A stretch of 40,500 nucleotides of DNA. Source: Vibrio nigripulchritudo ATCC 27043 (GTDB lineage Bacteria; Pseudomonadota; Gammaproteobacteria; Enterobacterales; Vibrionaceae). Of this stretch, positions 14,645-22,570 are shown in pieces. Position numbers and translations under genes: made by a program. Position 1 is the first letter of the stretch; every line of letters starts with the position of its first letter. The DNA lies in contig NZ_AFWJ01000201.1 of assembly GCF_000222685.1 (NCBI RefSeq), forward strand, positions 1 through 40,500. The letters are read 5' to 3'. The notes beneath the pieces are model-generated. The model was given only the letters and a program-made list of their open reading frames with translations. It did not search any database and had not been told where the DNA came from.

Positions 14645-16972
14645 ATGAACAAGTTATCAATGATAAAGTTGTCGCTATTAGGCGCAATGTTAGCGAGCGC
14701 AACTGCTTCCGGGGCTTACAAATTTACCCCAAACGACATGCTAAATACCTCAAAACTGGTACACGATTACTGGGTAGATAATGGCTTCTACAACAGCCAG
14801 TACACTCCAGACACAAACTGGATTTATGGGGCATACCACATCGGTGAGTTTGAATATTTCAAACTGGTTGGAAACGGAAAAGCGTGGGACAACACACTAA
14901 GTTGGGCGAGAGATTTTTCTTATGAACCACACGGTTCATGTTCAACAACTCATGCGGATCATCAGGCGGCAGGGCAGGTTTTCTTTGAACTGGCACCACT
15001 GGCGAATGAACCTGACACCATTCTGGATTGCTTAAAAGAAAGTGTCATGGGGGTGGTGAATTCTTCTTACCCCCGTTACTGGTCATGGGCAGATGCCCTA
15101 TATATGGCACCAGCAGTCTGGCCGCTGATGGCTGATACTCTCTCTGATGAATCAGAAAAAGAAACGGTTTATCAGTCGCTGTATACCCAATATAGATCCA
15201 CTTACGATCAGCTCTGGAATGAAGAGTACGATCTCTGGGCACGAGATTCACGGTACGTTTATCCCAGAAACCCTAGCCCAGACGGTAGCCCGATGTTCTG
15301 GTCTCGGGGGAATGGTTGGGTGTTCGCTGGCATCGCTAGGCTATTGGATCGTTTACCGGCCGATGCTCCCCACTATGATGAATACGTGACTAACTTTGTC
15401 AAAGTGGCGGCAGCACTCAAAAATGCTCAGCAGGACGATGGATTCTGGGGAGCCGATCTGATTGAACCTCATCATATCAATGCCCCTGAATCGAGTGGCA
15501 CGACCTTCTTTGTTTATGGCATGGCAATTGGTGTGCGACTGGGATTATTAGATGCAGACACTTATATGCCAGTGATCGAGAAAGGGTGGCTGGCGCTGGC
15601 GAACACTGCGCTGCAGGATTCTGGCCGATTAGGTTGGGCACAAGGTGTGGCTCATGAACCCTACATGGCATACGCCAGAGCGGGTTCCAGTCAGCCTTAT
15701 ACCGTAGGTTCTTATCTGGCGGCATCGGGTGAGATATACCACCTTCTGGCTGACTCAAACATCGCAAAAAATAAATCAGTGACATGTTCAAAAGAACCTC
15801 AGCCCTCGGTTGCGCCGTGCAGTCAGGCGGTCGACGGAAACTTGGCAGGACATAAGCGCTGGTCTGCGGATGAGTTTCCTGCCTGGATCGAAATCGATCT
15901 CGGTGAGATTAGCGAGCTTTCGGCATTCAGAGGCAACTTCTATTTTGACCGCGACTACCAATATAAAGTTGAGGTGAAAGTCGATGCTGGGAGCCAATAT
16001 GAGACGGTTATTGATCAGTCGGATAACACCGACGGTCGGGCAAGCCTGATTGGTTTCCCTGACAATACGTTTGGGCGATATGTCCGGGTGATGGTGGAAG
16101 GTGCCGCAACTTACAACGGTCCATGGGTCAGCGTAAGAGAGATAGAGGTGTTTGGAAAACCTTCGACTCTGGAAAGTATCGCGCTGAACAAATCGGTCAG
16201 TTGTAGCGATGAACCTCAGCCACAATACAGCTGTGACCAAATCGTCGATGGCAAAACAGGATCAGCGGATCGCTGGTCAGCTATGACTTTCCCTCAATCG
16301 GTGACAGTTGATCTTGGTGACTTGCACACCTTAAATGGGTTTGCGTTGAGTGCACTCTACAACCGAAACTACGATTACAAAATTGAAGTGAAAGCCACAC
16401 AAGAGGCAGACTACCAGACCATTGCTCAGATAAATGGTGGTGATGGTTCTGGGCAGTATCAATCGCTCCCTCAGGTTGTCGCCCGATTCGCGAAACTGAC
16501 CGTAACAGGGATTGCAAACAACACGTCTAATTGGGTAAGTCTGCGAGAGTGGGATTTATATGGGAGAGAGTACACGCCAGAATTGATTCAACCGGCGTCT
16601 TATACCTGTAATAAGGAACCACAAGCGCAATATGGGTGCGAAAACCTGTTTGATGGCAGTACTTCTTCAGGTGATCGCTGGTCTACAGACGGATACGGCA
16701 TCGTTGATATTGACTTTGGCAGCCAGAAGGCTCTACGAGCCTACAGTTTGAGTACGTATCAGGATAGAAAATACGGGTACAAACTGGAGGCACTGGCAGC
16801 CAGTGGTAACTATGAAGTGATTGATGAACGTGATTCCGCTTCAGCACAACCCGGTGTTCAGCACATATTGGCTAACCCTGTTAACACGTCAAAACTTAGG
16901 TTAACGGTAACGGAATTTCCTCCAGGTATTATTCCCTGGACCAGCTTGACGGAACTTTCGATGTACGAATAG
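14645..16972 (+). CDS. GH105 unsaturated glucuronyl hydrolase with three F5/8 C (discoidin-like) modules
   Basis: This 775-aa protein has a signal peptide (about residues 1-24). Residues about 25-371 form the GH88/GH105 (alpha/alpha)6 barrel, with HADHQAAGQ (Asp105), the signature WSWADALYMAPAVW carrying the probable catalytic Asp150, and FWSRGNGWVFAGIARLL. GH105 enzymes hydrate and release 4,5-unsaturated uronic acid from the ends of oligosaccharides made by lyases. Three discoidin-like domains follow at about 372-504, 511-640 and 648-775, each with a Cys-x-x-EPQ-x-Cys motif near its start and a W-S segment. They probably bind the polymer or the cell surface. It lies 50 bases downstream of the lyase with its own AGGACA ribosome site, likely in one operon, and ends at a strong terminator. 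Confidence 0.88.
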   Translation: MNKLSMIKLSLLGAMLASATASGAYKFTPNDMLNTSKLVHDYWVDNGFYNSQYTPDTNWIYGAYHIGEFEYFKLVGNGKAWDNTLSWARDFSYEPHGSCSTTHADHQAAGQVFFELAPLANEPDTILDCLKESVMGVVNSSYPRYWSWADALYMAPAVWPLMADTLSDESEKETVYQSLYTQYRSTYDQLWNEEYDLWARDSRYVYPRNPSPDGSPMFWSRGNGWVFAGIARLLDRLPADAPHYDEYVTNFVKVAAALKNAQQDDGFWGADLIEPHHINAPESSGTTFFVYGMAIGVRLGLLDADTYMPVIEKGWLALANTALQDSGRLGWAQGVAHEPYMAYARAGSSQPYTVGSYLAASGEIYHLLADSNIAKNKSVTCSKEPQPSVAPCSQAVDGNLAGHKRWSADEFPAWIEIDLGEISELSAFRGNFYFDRDYQYKVEVKVDAGSQYETVIDQSDNTDGRASLIGFPDNTFGRYVRVMVEGAATYNGPWVSVREIEVFGKPSTLESIALNKSVSCSDEPQPQYSCDQIVDGKTGSADRWSAMTFPQSVTVDLGDLHTLNGFALSALYNRNYDYKIEVKATQEADYQTIAQINGGDGSGQYQSLPQVVARFAKLTVTGIANNTSNWVSLREWDLYGREYTPELIQPASYTCNKEPQAQYGCENLFDGSTSSGDRWSTDGYGIVDIDFGSQKALRAYSLSTYQDRKYGYKLEALAASGNYEVIDERDSASAQPGVQHILANPVNTSKLRLTVTEFPPGIIPWTSLTELSMYE

Positions 16973-16982
16973 TTAAGTCAGT

Positions 16983-17011
16983 AAAAGCGCTCTAAACAGA
17001 GCGCTTTTTTT
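16983..17011 (+). terminator. Rho-independent terminator of the lyase-GH105 operon
   Basis: AAAAGCGCTCT (16983-16993) and AGAGCGCTTTT (16998-17008) pair perfectly over eleven bases with a four-base loop, followed by more T. Confidence 0.92.
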
Positions 17012-17143
17012 ATGTTTGATTCAGAGGCAGTCAGGTAAAAAATTCTTATTACAACGAGATGTGAGAAGTCAATTCCATAACCGTGATGGTTAAAAATCTT
17101 GCGATAAAGCGCAGAAATCCGCCAGTTTCTTGATGGTTTTGTA

Positions 17144-17161
17144 ATCTGGTGCACACCAGAT
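17144..17161. promoter_or_regulatory. palindromic operator candidate
   Basis: ATCTGGTG-CA-CACCAGAT is a perfect 8-2-8 inverted repeat with no T-run after it, so an operator is likelier than a terminator. It lies about 130 bases upstream of the membrane-protein gene at 17292. The regulator is unknown. Confidence 0.4.
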
Positions 17162-17291
17162 CAATAAGTTATATGTTAACTTTTATTTCCTCTTGGTCTT
17201 GAGCCGTAAAATATACCTAAAATTATAAAGGTTAATGGCTCACAAAATGCCAGATATGAACAAGTAGGTTACGTTGAAATAGGATGTTTTG

Positions 17292-17684
17292 ATGTTTAAA
17301 AAAGTGGACGTTCCTAGTATGACTTCCGCAGGGTTGAAAGTCGGTGACTCTGTGATTGATATAGAAAAGATTGAAGAGCTTTATGTTAAGGATTACACCA
17401 CCTCGGACAAAATGAAACGCGCGTTGCTGATTGCGTTTGTTTTCAGTTTTGTTGGTCTTCTTGTCCACCCTCTGTACGCAGGTTTGCCTATATTCTTATT
17501 GGTTTTCTGGTACACCTACGTTAAGTCACCCGTGTATGAATTACGCGCTATTGTGAAATCTGGTAACCCAGAAACACAGGATCTGGATACAGGGCTTCAC
17601 AAAACCATTTGCCGCGAAGATTACATTCTCGTGATAGAAAAGTTCCACGCTATCAAAGCGTATAACGAAATGACGGCACATTAG
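17292..17684 (+). CDS. hypothetical protein with two transmembrane segments (130 aa)
   Basis: I do not recognise this family with confidence. Residues 1-40 are a soluble beta-rich segment (SAGLKVGDSVIDIEKIEELYVKDY spans much of it). Two hydrophobic helices follow at about 43-58 and 63-77. A cytoplasmic-looking C-terminal domain of about 50 residues comes after. The layout resembles DUF6232-type proteins, but I would not assign it. The ATG at 17292 is preceded by AGGA seven bases upstream, better than the TTG at 17289. The YhhN-like gene follows after 14 bases, so the two are probably cotranscribed. Confidence 0.6.
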   Translation: MFKKVDVPSMTSAGLKVGDSVIDIEKIEELYVKDYTTSDKMKRALLIAFVFSFVGLLVHPLYAGLPIFLLVFWYTYVKSPVYELRAIVKSGNPETQDLDTGLHKTICREDYILVIEKFHAIKAYNEMTAH

Positions 17685-17698
17685 GTCAGGGCTTTATT

Positions 17699-18322
17699 GT
17701 GACTTGGTCATTTGCGCTGCTGGCGGCAGTCATTCATTTATTTACTCTTTCCAAAGCCCGTAGCTGGGCTTTTTATCTGAGCAAACCGCTTCCTGTTATT
17801 TGTTTTCTGGTGCTCGCTGCAACGCATTCAGAAACTTACCCATTTGCCTGGCTTATTGCTTTTGGACTCGCGTTCTCTGCTATTGGTGACGTGTTTTTAA
17901 TGCAACCGAAAGACAGGTTTATCGCCGGGCTGGTGTCTTTCTTTATTGCCCATGTCGCCTATGGATGTGCCTTTTGGAGTCTGATAGAGGGCAGTATGAC
18001 TGCCTGGTTGCCAGCCGTGCTATTTTCGGCAGGCATCATGGTGTATCTGCTTTTGCTCCCTTCACTTGGAAAGCTTAAGCTGCCTGTTGCGTTTTACATT
18101 TTGGTGATTGTTCAGATGACCTGGGCGGCAGGAGCCTGGTGGTTACAGGATCATTCTCTCGCAGCCAAAGCGGCGTTTGTGGGTGCCATTGTCTTTATGG
18201 TTTCGGATCTTGTGTTAGCAATGGATCGGTTTAGAAGTGCAGGGCGCTATGCTCAGCAAATGTTGATGACCAGCTACTACGGAGCGCAGGCGCTGATCAC
18301 CTATTCTCTTGTTGTCTATTAG
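17699..18322 (+). CDS. YhhN/TMEM86-family membrane protein (lysoplasmalogenase-like)
   Basis: This 207-aa protein has about eight hydrophobic helices. The family pattern is clear: SKPLPVICFLVLA, FGLAFSAIGDVFLM with the conserved GD, FIAGLVSFFIAHVAYGCAFW, and a late FMVSDLVLAMDRF with the conserved S-D. TMEM86B in animals hydrolyses the vinyl ether bond of lysoplasmalogen. The substrate of bacterial YhhN members is not established in my knowledge. The start is GTG at 17699, close behind the upstream membrane-protein gene. Confidence 0.8.
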   Translation: MTWSFALLAAVIHLFTLSKARSWAFYLSKPLPVICFLVLAATHSETYPFAWLIAFGLAFSAIGDVFLMQPKDRFIAGLVSFFIAHVAYGCAFWSLIEGSMTAWLPAVLFSAGIMVYLLLLPSLGKLKLPVAFYILVIVQMTWAAGAWWLQDHSLAAKAAFVGAIVFMVSDLVLAMDRFRSAGRYAQQMLMTSYYGAQALITYSLVVY

Positions 18323-18350
18323 GCTAAGAGTATATTTGCCCTAGAGCCCA

Positions 18351-18716
18351 TCAGCCCATAAAAGTGACGCGCTTAATCAGTCCATCTACCACTTCATAAG
18401 CGGCGATAACTTTCACGCTGTTTTCCACTTCGCAAGAAGGCAGGCTGGAAGATTCTGCCAGTTCATGATCCACCAGAAAACGGTCGTGAACAATACGTTT
18501 GAGTGAGCTGGCATTCAGGTAATTCAGGCTGGCGAACTTCTTTCCATAGCGCTCAATCAGCGTATCTTTTCCCGTGTACATTAAGCCTTGAGAGAAAGAG
18601 TGTATTTCCACATCATCGTGATAGGTCGCAGCAAAAGCTTCGATATCACGAGCGTTGTAGGCGTCGAGTTGTTGATCGACGATGGCAATGGTGGCAAGTT
18701 CCGTTTCAGTATGCAT
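18351..18716 (-). CDS. NTF2-like/SnoaL-like protein
   Basis: This 121-aa single-domain protein has the cone-shaped NTF2/SnoaL pattern: VDQQLDAYNARDIEAFAATY in the first helices, then HDDVEIHSF, GKDTLIERYGKKF, and beta strands ending in YEVVDGLIKRVTFMG. Members include steroid-isomerase-like enzymes, polyketide cyclases and stress-related proteins, so no reaction can be named. It stands alone on the minus strand between the YhhN-like gene and the LysR gene. Confidence 0.72.
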   Translation of the reverse strand: MHTETELATIAIVDQQLDAYNARDIEAFAATYHDDVEIHSFSQGLMYTGKDTLIERYGKKFASLNYLNASSLKRIVHDRFLVDHELAESSSLPSCEVENSVKVIAAYEVVDGLIKRVTFMG

Positions 18717-18840
18717 CTGGTATCCCTATTTTTTGTTTGGCGAAGAGGGTATACACAATTAAGCAAAAGGTATAGTCAAATGGCTTCAAGATGCAGTGTT
18801 CGCCAAGTATAAAGCCATTCAAGATTAGGTGACCCATGGT

Positions 18841-19728
18841 TCATTTAGGACTAGAGGGTGTTTCAAAGTTTATCGCTTTAAAGTAGTCCACAAGATATTG
18901 CGAGACGATACGGACGCGCTCTGATTTACGTAAGTCTGGATGCGTAAGTATCCATAGATCACTGGTTTTCCCAGGTTCAAATTCGGCGACTTCTAACAGT
19001 CCTTCCCGCCGCTGGTCAACGGGCAAAAAGGCAATGCCGTGTCCGCTTTGAGCGTAATAAGACATTGCGGTTAACTCATCACACCGCATCACAATAGAAC
19101 GAGAAAAGTGGGCTTCTAACCAAGAAAAAGCAGGCAGGTTAAGCATGTTCCCCATGCCACCAATTAAAGGGAAGTCGGCTAGTGTTTCTAAAGTAGGTAA
19201 GGCTGAATAGGAATTCTCAAACTGCTTTGAAACAAACATTCCCCAAGGAATAGTTGCTGCTTTTCGCCCTATTAAGTGTTCAGGCGGAGAGCTGGTGGCT
19301 CTGATCGCAATATCGGCGACTCGGGAGTTAAGGTTGTATAAATCATTACTAGACAGAACTTCGTATCGGATATCGGGATAGTCACGAGTAATGGAAGCTA
19401 AGACCGGAGGCAAATAATGGTTGGTAATATTAAACGGAGCCGTAATTTTCACGATCCCCATAGGTAAAAACTCCTTTCCGACGATATGACGCTCAATTTT
19501 CTCTGCGCTCTCCTGCATTGAAAATGCCAGCGCCAGTACTTCTTCTGCCAGCGGAGTTGGTTTGTATCCTTTCGAGCCACGCTCAAAAAGCTTGCCACCA
19601 ACCTCTTTTTCCAGAGACTCGATTCTTCTCAACACCGTGGTGTAGTTAACCCCTAAAGCCTTAGCGGCTGAGGTGATTGAGCCGTTTTGGGATACGTAGG
19701 TCAGCGTCTTGAGTGAGTTCCAGTCCAT
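18841..19728 (-). CDS. LysR-type transcriptional regulator
   Basis: This 295-aa protein has an N-terminal winged helix (TLTYVSQNGSITSAAKALGV, then YTTVLRRIESLEKEVGGKLF) and a periplasmic-binding-protein-like effector domain from about residue 90 (MGIVKITAPFNITNHYLPPV). The start used here is the ATG at 19728, giving the usual MDWNSLKTL opening. An upstream in-frame start at 19773 would add 15 atypical residues. It is divergent from the glutathione-transferase-like gene, the normal arrangement for a LysR regulator and its target. The effector is unknown. Confidence 0.88.
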   Translation of the reverse strand: MDWNSLKTLTYVSQNGSITSAAKALGVNYTTVLRRIESLEKEVGGKLFERGSKGYKPTPLAEEVLALAFSMQESAEKIERHIVGKEFLPMGIVKITAPFNITNHYLPPVLASITRDYPDIRYEVLSSNDLYNLNSRVADIAIRATSSPPEHLIGRKAATIPWGMFVSKQFENSYSALPTLETLADFPLIGGMGNMLNLPAFSWLEAHFSRSIVMRCDELTAMSYYAQSGHGIAFLPVDQRREGLLEVAEFEPGKTSDLWILTHPDLRKSERVRIVSQYLVDYFKAINFETPSSPK

Positions 19729-19742
19729 GGTTGCAATTTTGC

Positions 19743-19784
19743 AGTTGTTTAATGCAAAAATTACAACTACCAACGCATTAATGC
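19743..19784. promoter_or_regulatory. candidate LysR binding region between lysR and the GST-like gene
   Basis: Two inverted repeats occur side by side: AGTTGT (19743-19748) with ACAACT (19763-19768), and the perfect palindrome GCATTAATGC (19775-19784). The word TGCAA recurs several times around them. LysR proteins usually bind such paired sites in the shared divergent promoter. Confidence 0.4.
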
Positions 19785-19913
19785 AACTTGTAAGCTTTGA
19801 TTGTGTATCAAACAGGAAGCCTTCATGAATATTTCACCAAGGTAACGCTCGCTGAACCTATCCACTGCCTGACATTCGCAGTGGCCAATACGCTATTACC
19901 AAGGAGGTAAACC

Positions 19914-20600
19914 ATGCAAACTGAAAGCTTAGAACTCATTAGTTATAAACTGTGCCCTTATGTGCAAAGATCTGTGATTACATTGCTGGAAAAAGGCATA
20001 CCTTTTACGCGTACAGATATAGACCTTTCCTCTAAACCCGACTGGTTTAACGCACTTTCACCCAATGGCAAAGTCCCTCTATTGCGACTAGATAATGAGC
20101 ATATTGTTTTTGAATCGGCGGTCATTTGTGAGTTTCTCAATGACAGTTCAGGTGGCACCTTGTTGCCTGACACACCACTGGCACGAGCAAAACACCGCTC
20201 ATGGATAGAGTTTGCTTCACAGACCTTAAATGCGATAGGGCAGTACTATTCAGCCAAAGACAGAGCAACTTTCAACCACGCCAGGCAACAATTGCGCAGC
20301 CGCTTTGAAACACTTGAAAAGGTGATATCTGGTCCTTATTTTTCAGGAACAGCATTCATGCTTGTTGATGCGGCTTATGCTCCCGTTTTTCGCTACTTTG
20401 ATGTTTTTGAACAGCGCATGAGCAGCGACTTGTTTGATGGGCTTGAGAAAGTAGGGCAATGGCGAGAGATACTGGCTTCAAGATCGTCCGTTAAAGAGGC
20501 AGTAGCCAAAGATTTTGATTCGGCGCTTATTGCTTTTGCCATGAAGAAGCAAAGTTATCTCTCGGGGTTACTAAACAGTGGTGATTTGGAAGGAACATAA
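19914..20600 (+). CDS. glutathione S-transferase-like protein (omega/SspA-like)
   Basis: This 228-aa protein has a thioredoxin-like N-terminal domain with YKLCPYVQR (Cys14 as the likely catalytic residue, as in omega-type GSTs), the cis-proline region NGKVPLLRLD, and the glutathione gamma-glutamyl site VFESAVICEFL. An all-helical C-terminal domain follows from about residue 90. A consensus AAGGAGG precedes the ATG. A hairpin (19862-19884) lies in the leader. It is likely controlled by the divergent LysR regulator. It may act in thiol transfer or dehalogenation; the substrate is unknown. Confidence 0.82.
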   Translation: MQTESLELISYKLCPYVQRSVITLLEKGIPFTRTDIDLSSKPDWFNALSPNGKVPLLRLDNEHIVFESAVICEFLNDSSGGTLLPDTPLARAKHRSWIEFASQTLNAIGQYYSAKDRATFNHARQQLRSRFETLEKVISGPYFSGTAFMLVDAAYAPVFRYFDVFEQRMSSDLFDGLEKVGQWREILASRSSVKEAVAKDFDSALIAFAMKKQSYLSGLLNSGDLEGT

Positions 20601-20684
20601 TTGCTGAAGGTGACTGAGTAACTGCATTAAACACTCATGCTGATCAATATTGAAAAGCGACATACCTTGTCTAATTTTTGCGCA

Positions 20685-20713
20685 TTGCTTTTTTTATTTT
20701 CAAGGTATATAAC
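20685..20713 (+). promoter_or_regulatory. sigma-70-type promoter of the SDR gene, overlapped by the TetR-type operator
   Basis: TTGCTT (20685-20690), a 17-base spacer and TATAAC (20708-20713) make a good promoter. Its -10 box overlaps the palindrome at 20710-20723, so a bound repressor would block RNA polymerase. Confidence 0.55.
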
Positions 20714-20723
20714 TAGATAGTTA
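20710..20723. promoter_or_regulatory. TetR-type operator copy 1 (SDR gene)
   Basis: TAACTA-GA-TAGTTA is a perfect 6-2-6 palindrome, 50 bases upstream of the SDR start codon. It is one of seven copies spread through the 20.7-32.8 kb cluster. Confidence 0.65.
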
Positions 20724-20773
20724 CAATTTAAATTATTCGTTTTTGATCATTTACTAATGCAAAGGAGTGCAAA

Positions 20774-21526
20774 ATGAAAAATGCAGTAATTACAGGTGCC
20801 TGCTCAGGAATGGGGCTCAGTGCGACCAAGCTTTTTCTGGAAAGAGGCTGGGGCGTCGTGATGGTAGACATTAGTGAGGATGCGGGTGCTGAGCACGTCA
20901 GACAGCTCAAAGAAACAGGTTATGAAAACGTCTGGTTTTACTGCTGTAATATCGGCAAGCGTGACGATGTAGAAAAGCTCGCCAGCTTTACCATGGAAAA
21001 CGCCAAGCACGTAGATTGTGTTATCAATAACGCTGGGATCTGGCGTGGTGGCGAACTGCACGAAACGTCTGAAGAGGACTGGGATGCGATTTTTGATGTG
21101 GACGTTAAATCTGTTTTTCTGACGACTCGAAGCTTTGTACCGCATATGATTGAAAATGGGGGAGGCACCATAGTGAACACCGCGTCGGTGTCTGGACTTT
21201 ACGGTGATTACAGCATGGCGGCTTACAACGCAGCAAAAGGCGCAGTGGTGAACCTGACCCGAGCCATGGCTCTGGACTATGGAAAGTACAATATTCGAGT
21301 GAATAGCGTCTGCCCTTCTGCCTGCGCGACCCCGATGTTTTTAGCGAATCCAGATGATGTGATTGATCTGTTCAACAAGAAAAACCCGCTTGGCAGAATC
21401 TGTACTCCTGATGAAGTCGCTGAAGCCATGTACTTCCTCGCAACTGAAGCCTCCCGTTCATGCAACGGGGTGAACCTGCCTATTTCAGGTGGAATGGATG
21501 GACATACTGGGCAACCCGTTCAGTAG
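20774..21526 (+). CDS. classical short-chain dehydrogenase/reductase
   Basis: This 250-aa SDR has the nucleotide-binding loop GACSGMG (8-14), NNAG (85-88), Ser138/140, and the catalytic Tyr151 and Lys155 in YNAAK. The C-terminus NGVNLPISGGMDGH is the usual SDR ending. Asp32 after the second strand suggests NAD rather than NADP preference. It probably oxidises a hydroxyl group of the cluster substrate or an intermediate. It is a single-gene unit with its own TetR-type operator, convergent with the ABC operon. A 24-base palindrome ends both transcripts. Confidence 0.88.
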   Translation: MKNAVITGACSGMGLSATKLFLERGWGVVMVDISEDAGAEHVRQLKETGYENVWFYCCNIGKRDDVEKLASFTMENAKHVDCVINNAGIWRGGELHETSEEDWDAIFDVDVKSVFLTTRSFVPHMIENGGGTIVNTASVSGLYGDYSMAAYNAAKGAVVNLTRAMALDYGKYNIRVNSVCPSACATPMFLANPDDVIDLFNKKNPLGRICTPDEVAEAMYFLATEASRSCNGVNLPISGGMDGHTGQPVQ

Positions 21527-21551
21527 GTCGGCATACCCTGAAAACAAACCC

Positions 21552-21575
21552 CCACCTCAAAATATTTTGAGGTGG
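21552..21575. terminator. 24-base perfect palindrome between convergent genes, likely terminator
   Basis: CCACCTCAAAAT (21552-21563) and ATTTTGAGGTGG (21564-21575) are perfectly complementary. On the minus strand it is followed by GGGTTTGTTTTC, giving a modest T-rich tail. It lies between the SDR stop (21526) and the end of the minus-strand MDR gene (21584). Confidence 0.65.
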
Positions 21576-21583
21576 AGGAGACG

Positions 21584-22570
21584 TTACCAATTCAACACAT
21601 TGAACGGCTTAGAGAGTTTGCCACTGACCAAGTCACTGTATATGGCTTGAGGATCGTCCATTTTCAGATCTTGAATAAGATCATTCAGGGGAATCACTCC
21701 ATCCAAAGACAACCACTTAAGCGCACGTTTGAACCCATCGAAGGTACTGTAAGGTGCGTTATTGTAACCTTCGTAAAGCTCTTCCCAGACAAAGTCCCTT
21801 GAAAGCAAAGGCACTTCCCATTCCCAGCCAGAACGAAGGTTGATGTAGTTGAAAAACACCTCATTCAAAATCGCATGAGCCAGCATGTCGGTGTTGGCTT
21901 TCCAGGGTACGCCTACCAAGACGACTTCGCCGTTTTTGCGTACTATTCGACAGGCATCGAGTATGGCGGCTTCGTGACCGGAGCAGTCTATCACCAGCGC
22001 GACTTTTTTCGCGTAATCGGGATCCTCTATAGGGAAAGAAGCCAGAGCAGTAAGCCCGCTTTTTATCGCTTCTTCACGGCGTTGCGGATTGGGATCTATC
22101 ACTGCAACGTCGTAGCCCGCCAGTTTACATTGATGAGCAGCGAGATAACCAACGGGGCCCGCGCCAGACACAATTACTTTGTCGCCCGGCCTGGCTTTTG
22201 TGGTCATCAAGGTGGTCATGGAAACGCCCATCAACCGAGCTATCACGCCCGTAGATGCTGACATTCCTTCGGGCAAAGGCACCACATACTTTTCATCAAA
22301 CTGTTGTACAGAGCGATGTCCGCCCATACACAAAACGAGCTGTCCCGGTTTGATGCTACTAACCTTGCTGCCTAACTCCTGAGCTTCAAAAACTGCGGCG
22401 TACCCCGGTTTCAACGGATATTCCCCCTGGGTAAACCACGCGGTTTCTGTGCCGGGGCTAATCAGAGAACATACCGTTCTACCCCGGACTTCTGTCTCTC
22501 CTAAAGGTGGGAATTCAAACTCCCACAATTCAGCCGTATTGGGGGCGGTGAATACGATTTCTTTGTTCAT
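21584..22570 (-). CDS. medium-chain dehydrogenase without the structural zinc lobe (BchC-like)
   Basis: This 328-aa MDR protein has the opening SLISPGTE (36-42), typical of the BchC-like and threonine-dehydrogenase-like subgroup, instead of the catalytic CGTD motif. It lacks the four-cysteine zinc lobe. The Rossmann motif GAGPVG is at 136-141, followed by VIDPNPQRREEA, where Asp suggests NAD(H). A C-terminal FDGFKRALKWL segment closes the fold. It is the last gene of the ABC operon and overlaps the ATPase stop by four bases. It probably oxidises or reduces the imported compound. The reaction cannot be named. Confidence 0.8.
   Translation of the reverse strand: MNKEIVFTAPNTAELWEFEFPPLGETEVRGRTVCSLISPGTETAWFTQGEYPLKPGYAAVFEAQELGSKVSSIKPGQLVLCMGGHRSVQQFDEKYVVPLPEGMSASTGVIARLMGVSMTTLMTTKARPGDKVIVSGAGPVGYLAAHQCKLAGYDVAVIDPNPQRREEAIKSGLTALASFPIEDPDYAKKVALVIDCSGHEAAILDACRIVRKNGEVVLVGVPWKANTDMLAHAILNEVFFNYINLRSGWEWEVPLLSRDFVWEELYEGYNNAPYSTFDGFKRALKWLSLDGVIPLNDLIQDLKMDDPQAIYSDLVSGKLSKPFNVLNW

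Larger units (their letters stand above)
16973..17291. other. intergenic region after the GH105 gene
   Basis: This region of about 320 bases holds the GH105 terminator, a perfect 8-2-8 inverted repeat at 17144-17161 and the AT-rich promoter region of the next gene. I see no small gene that can be supported. Confidence 0.5.
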
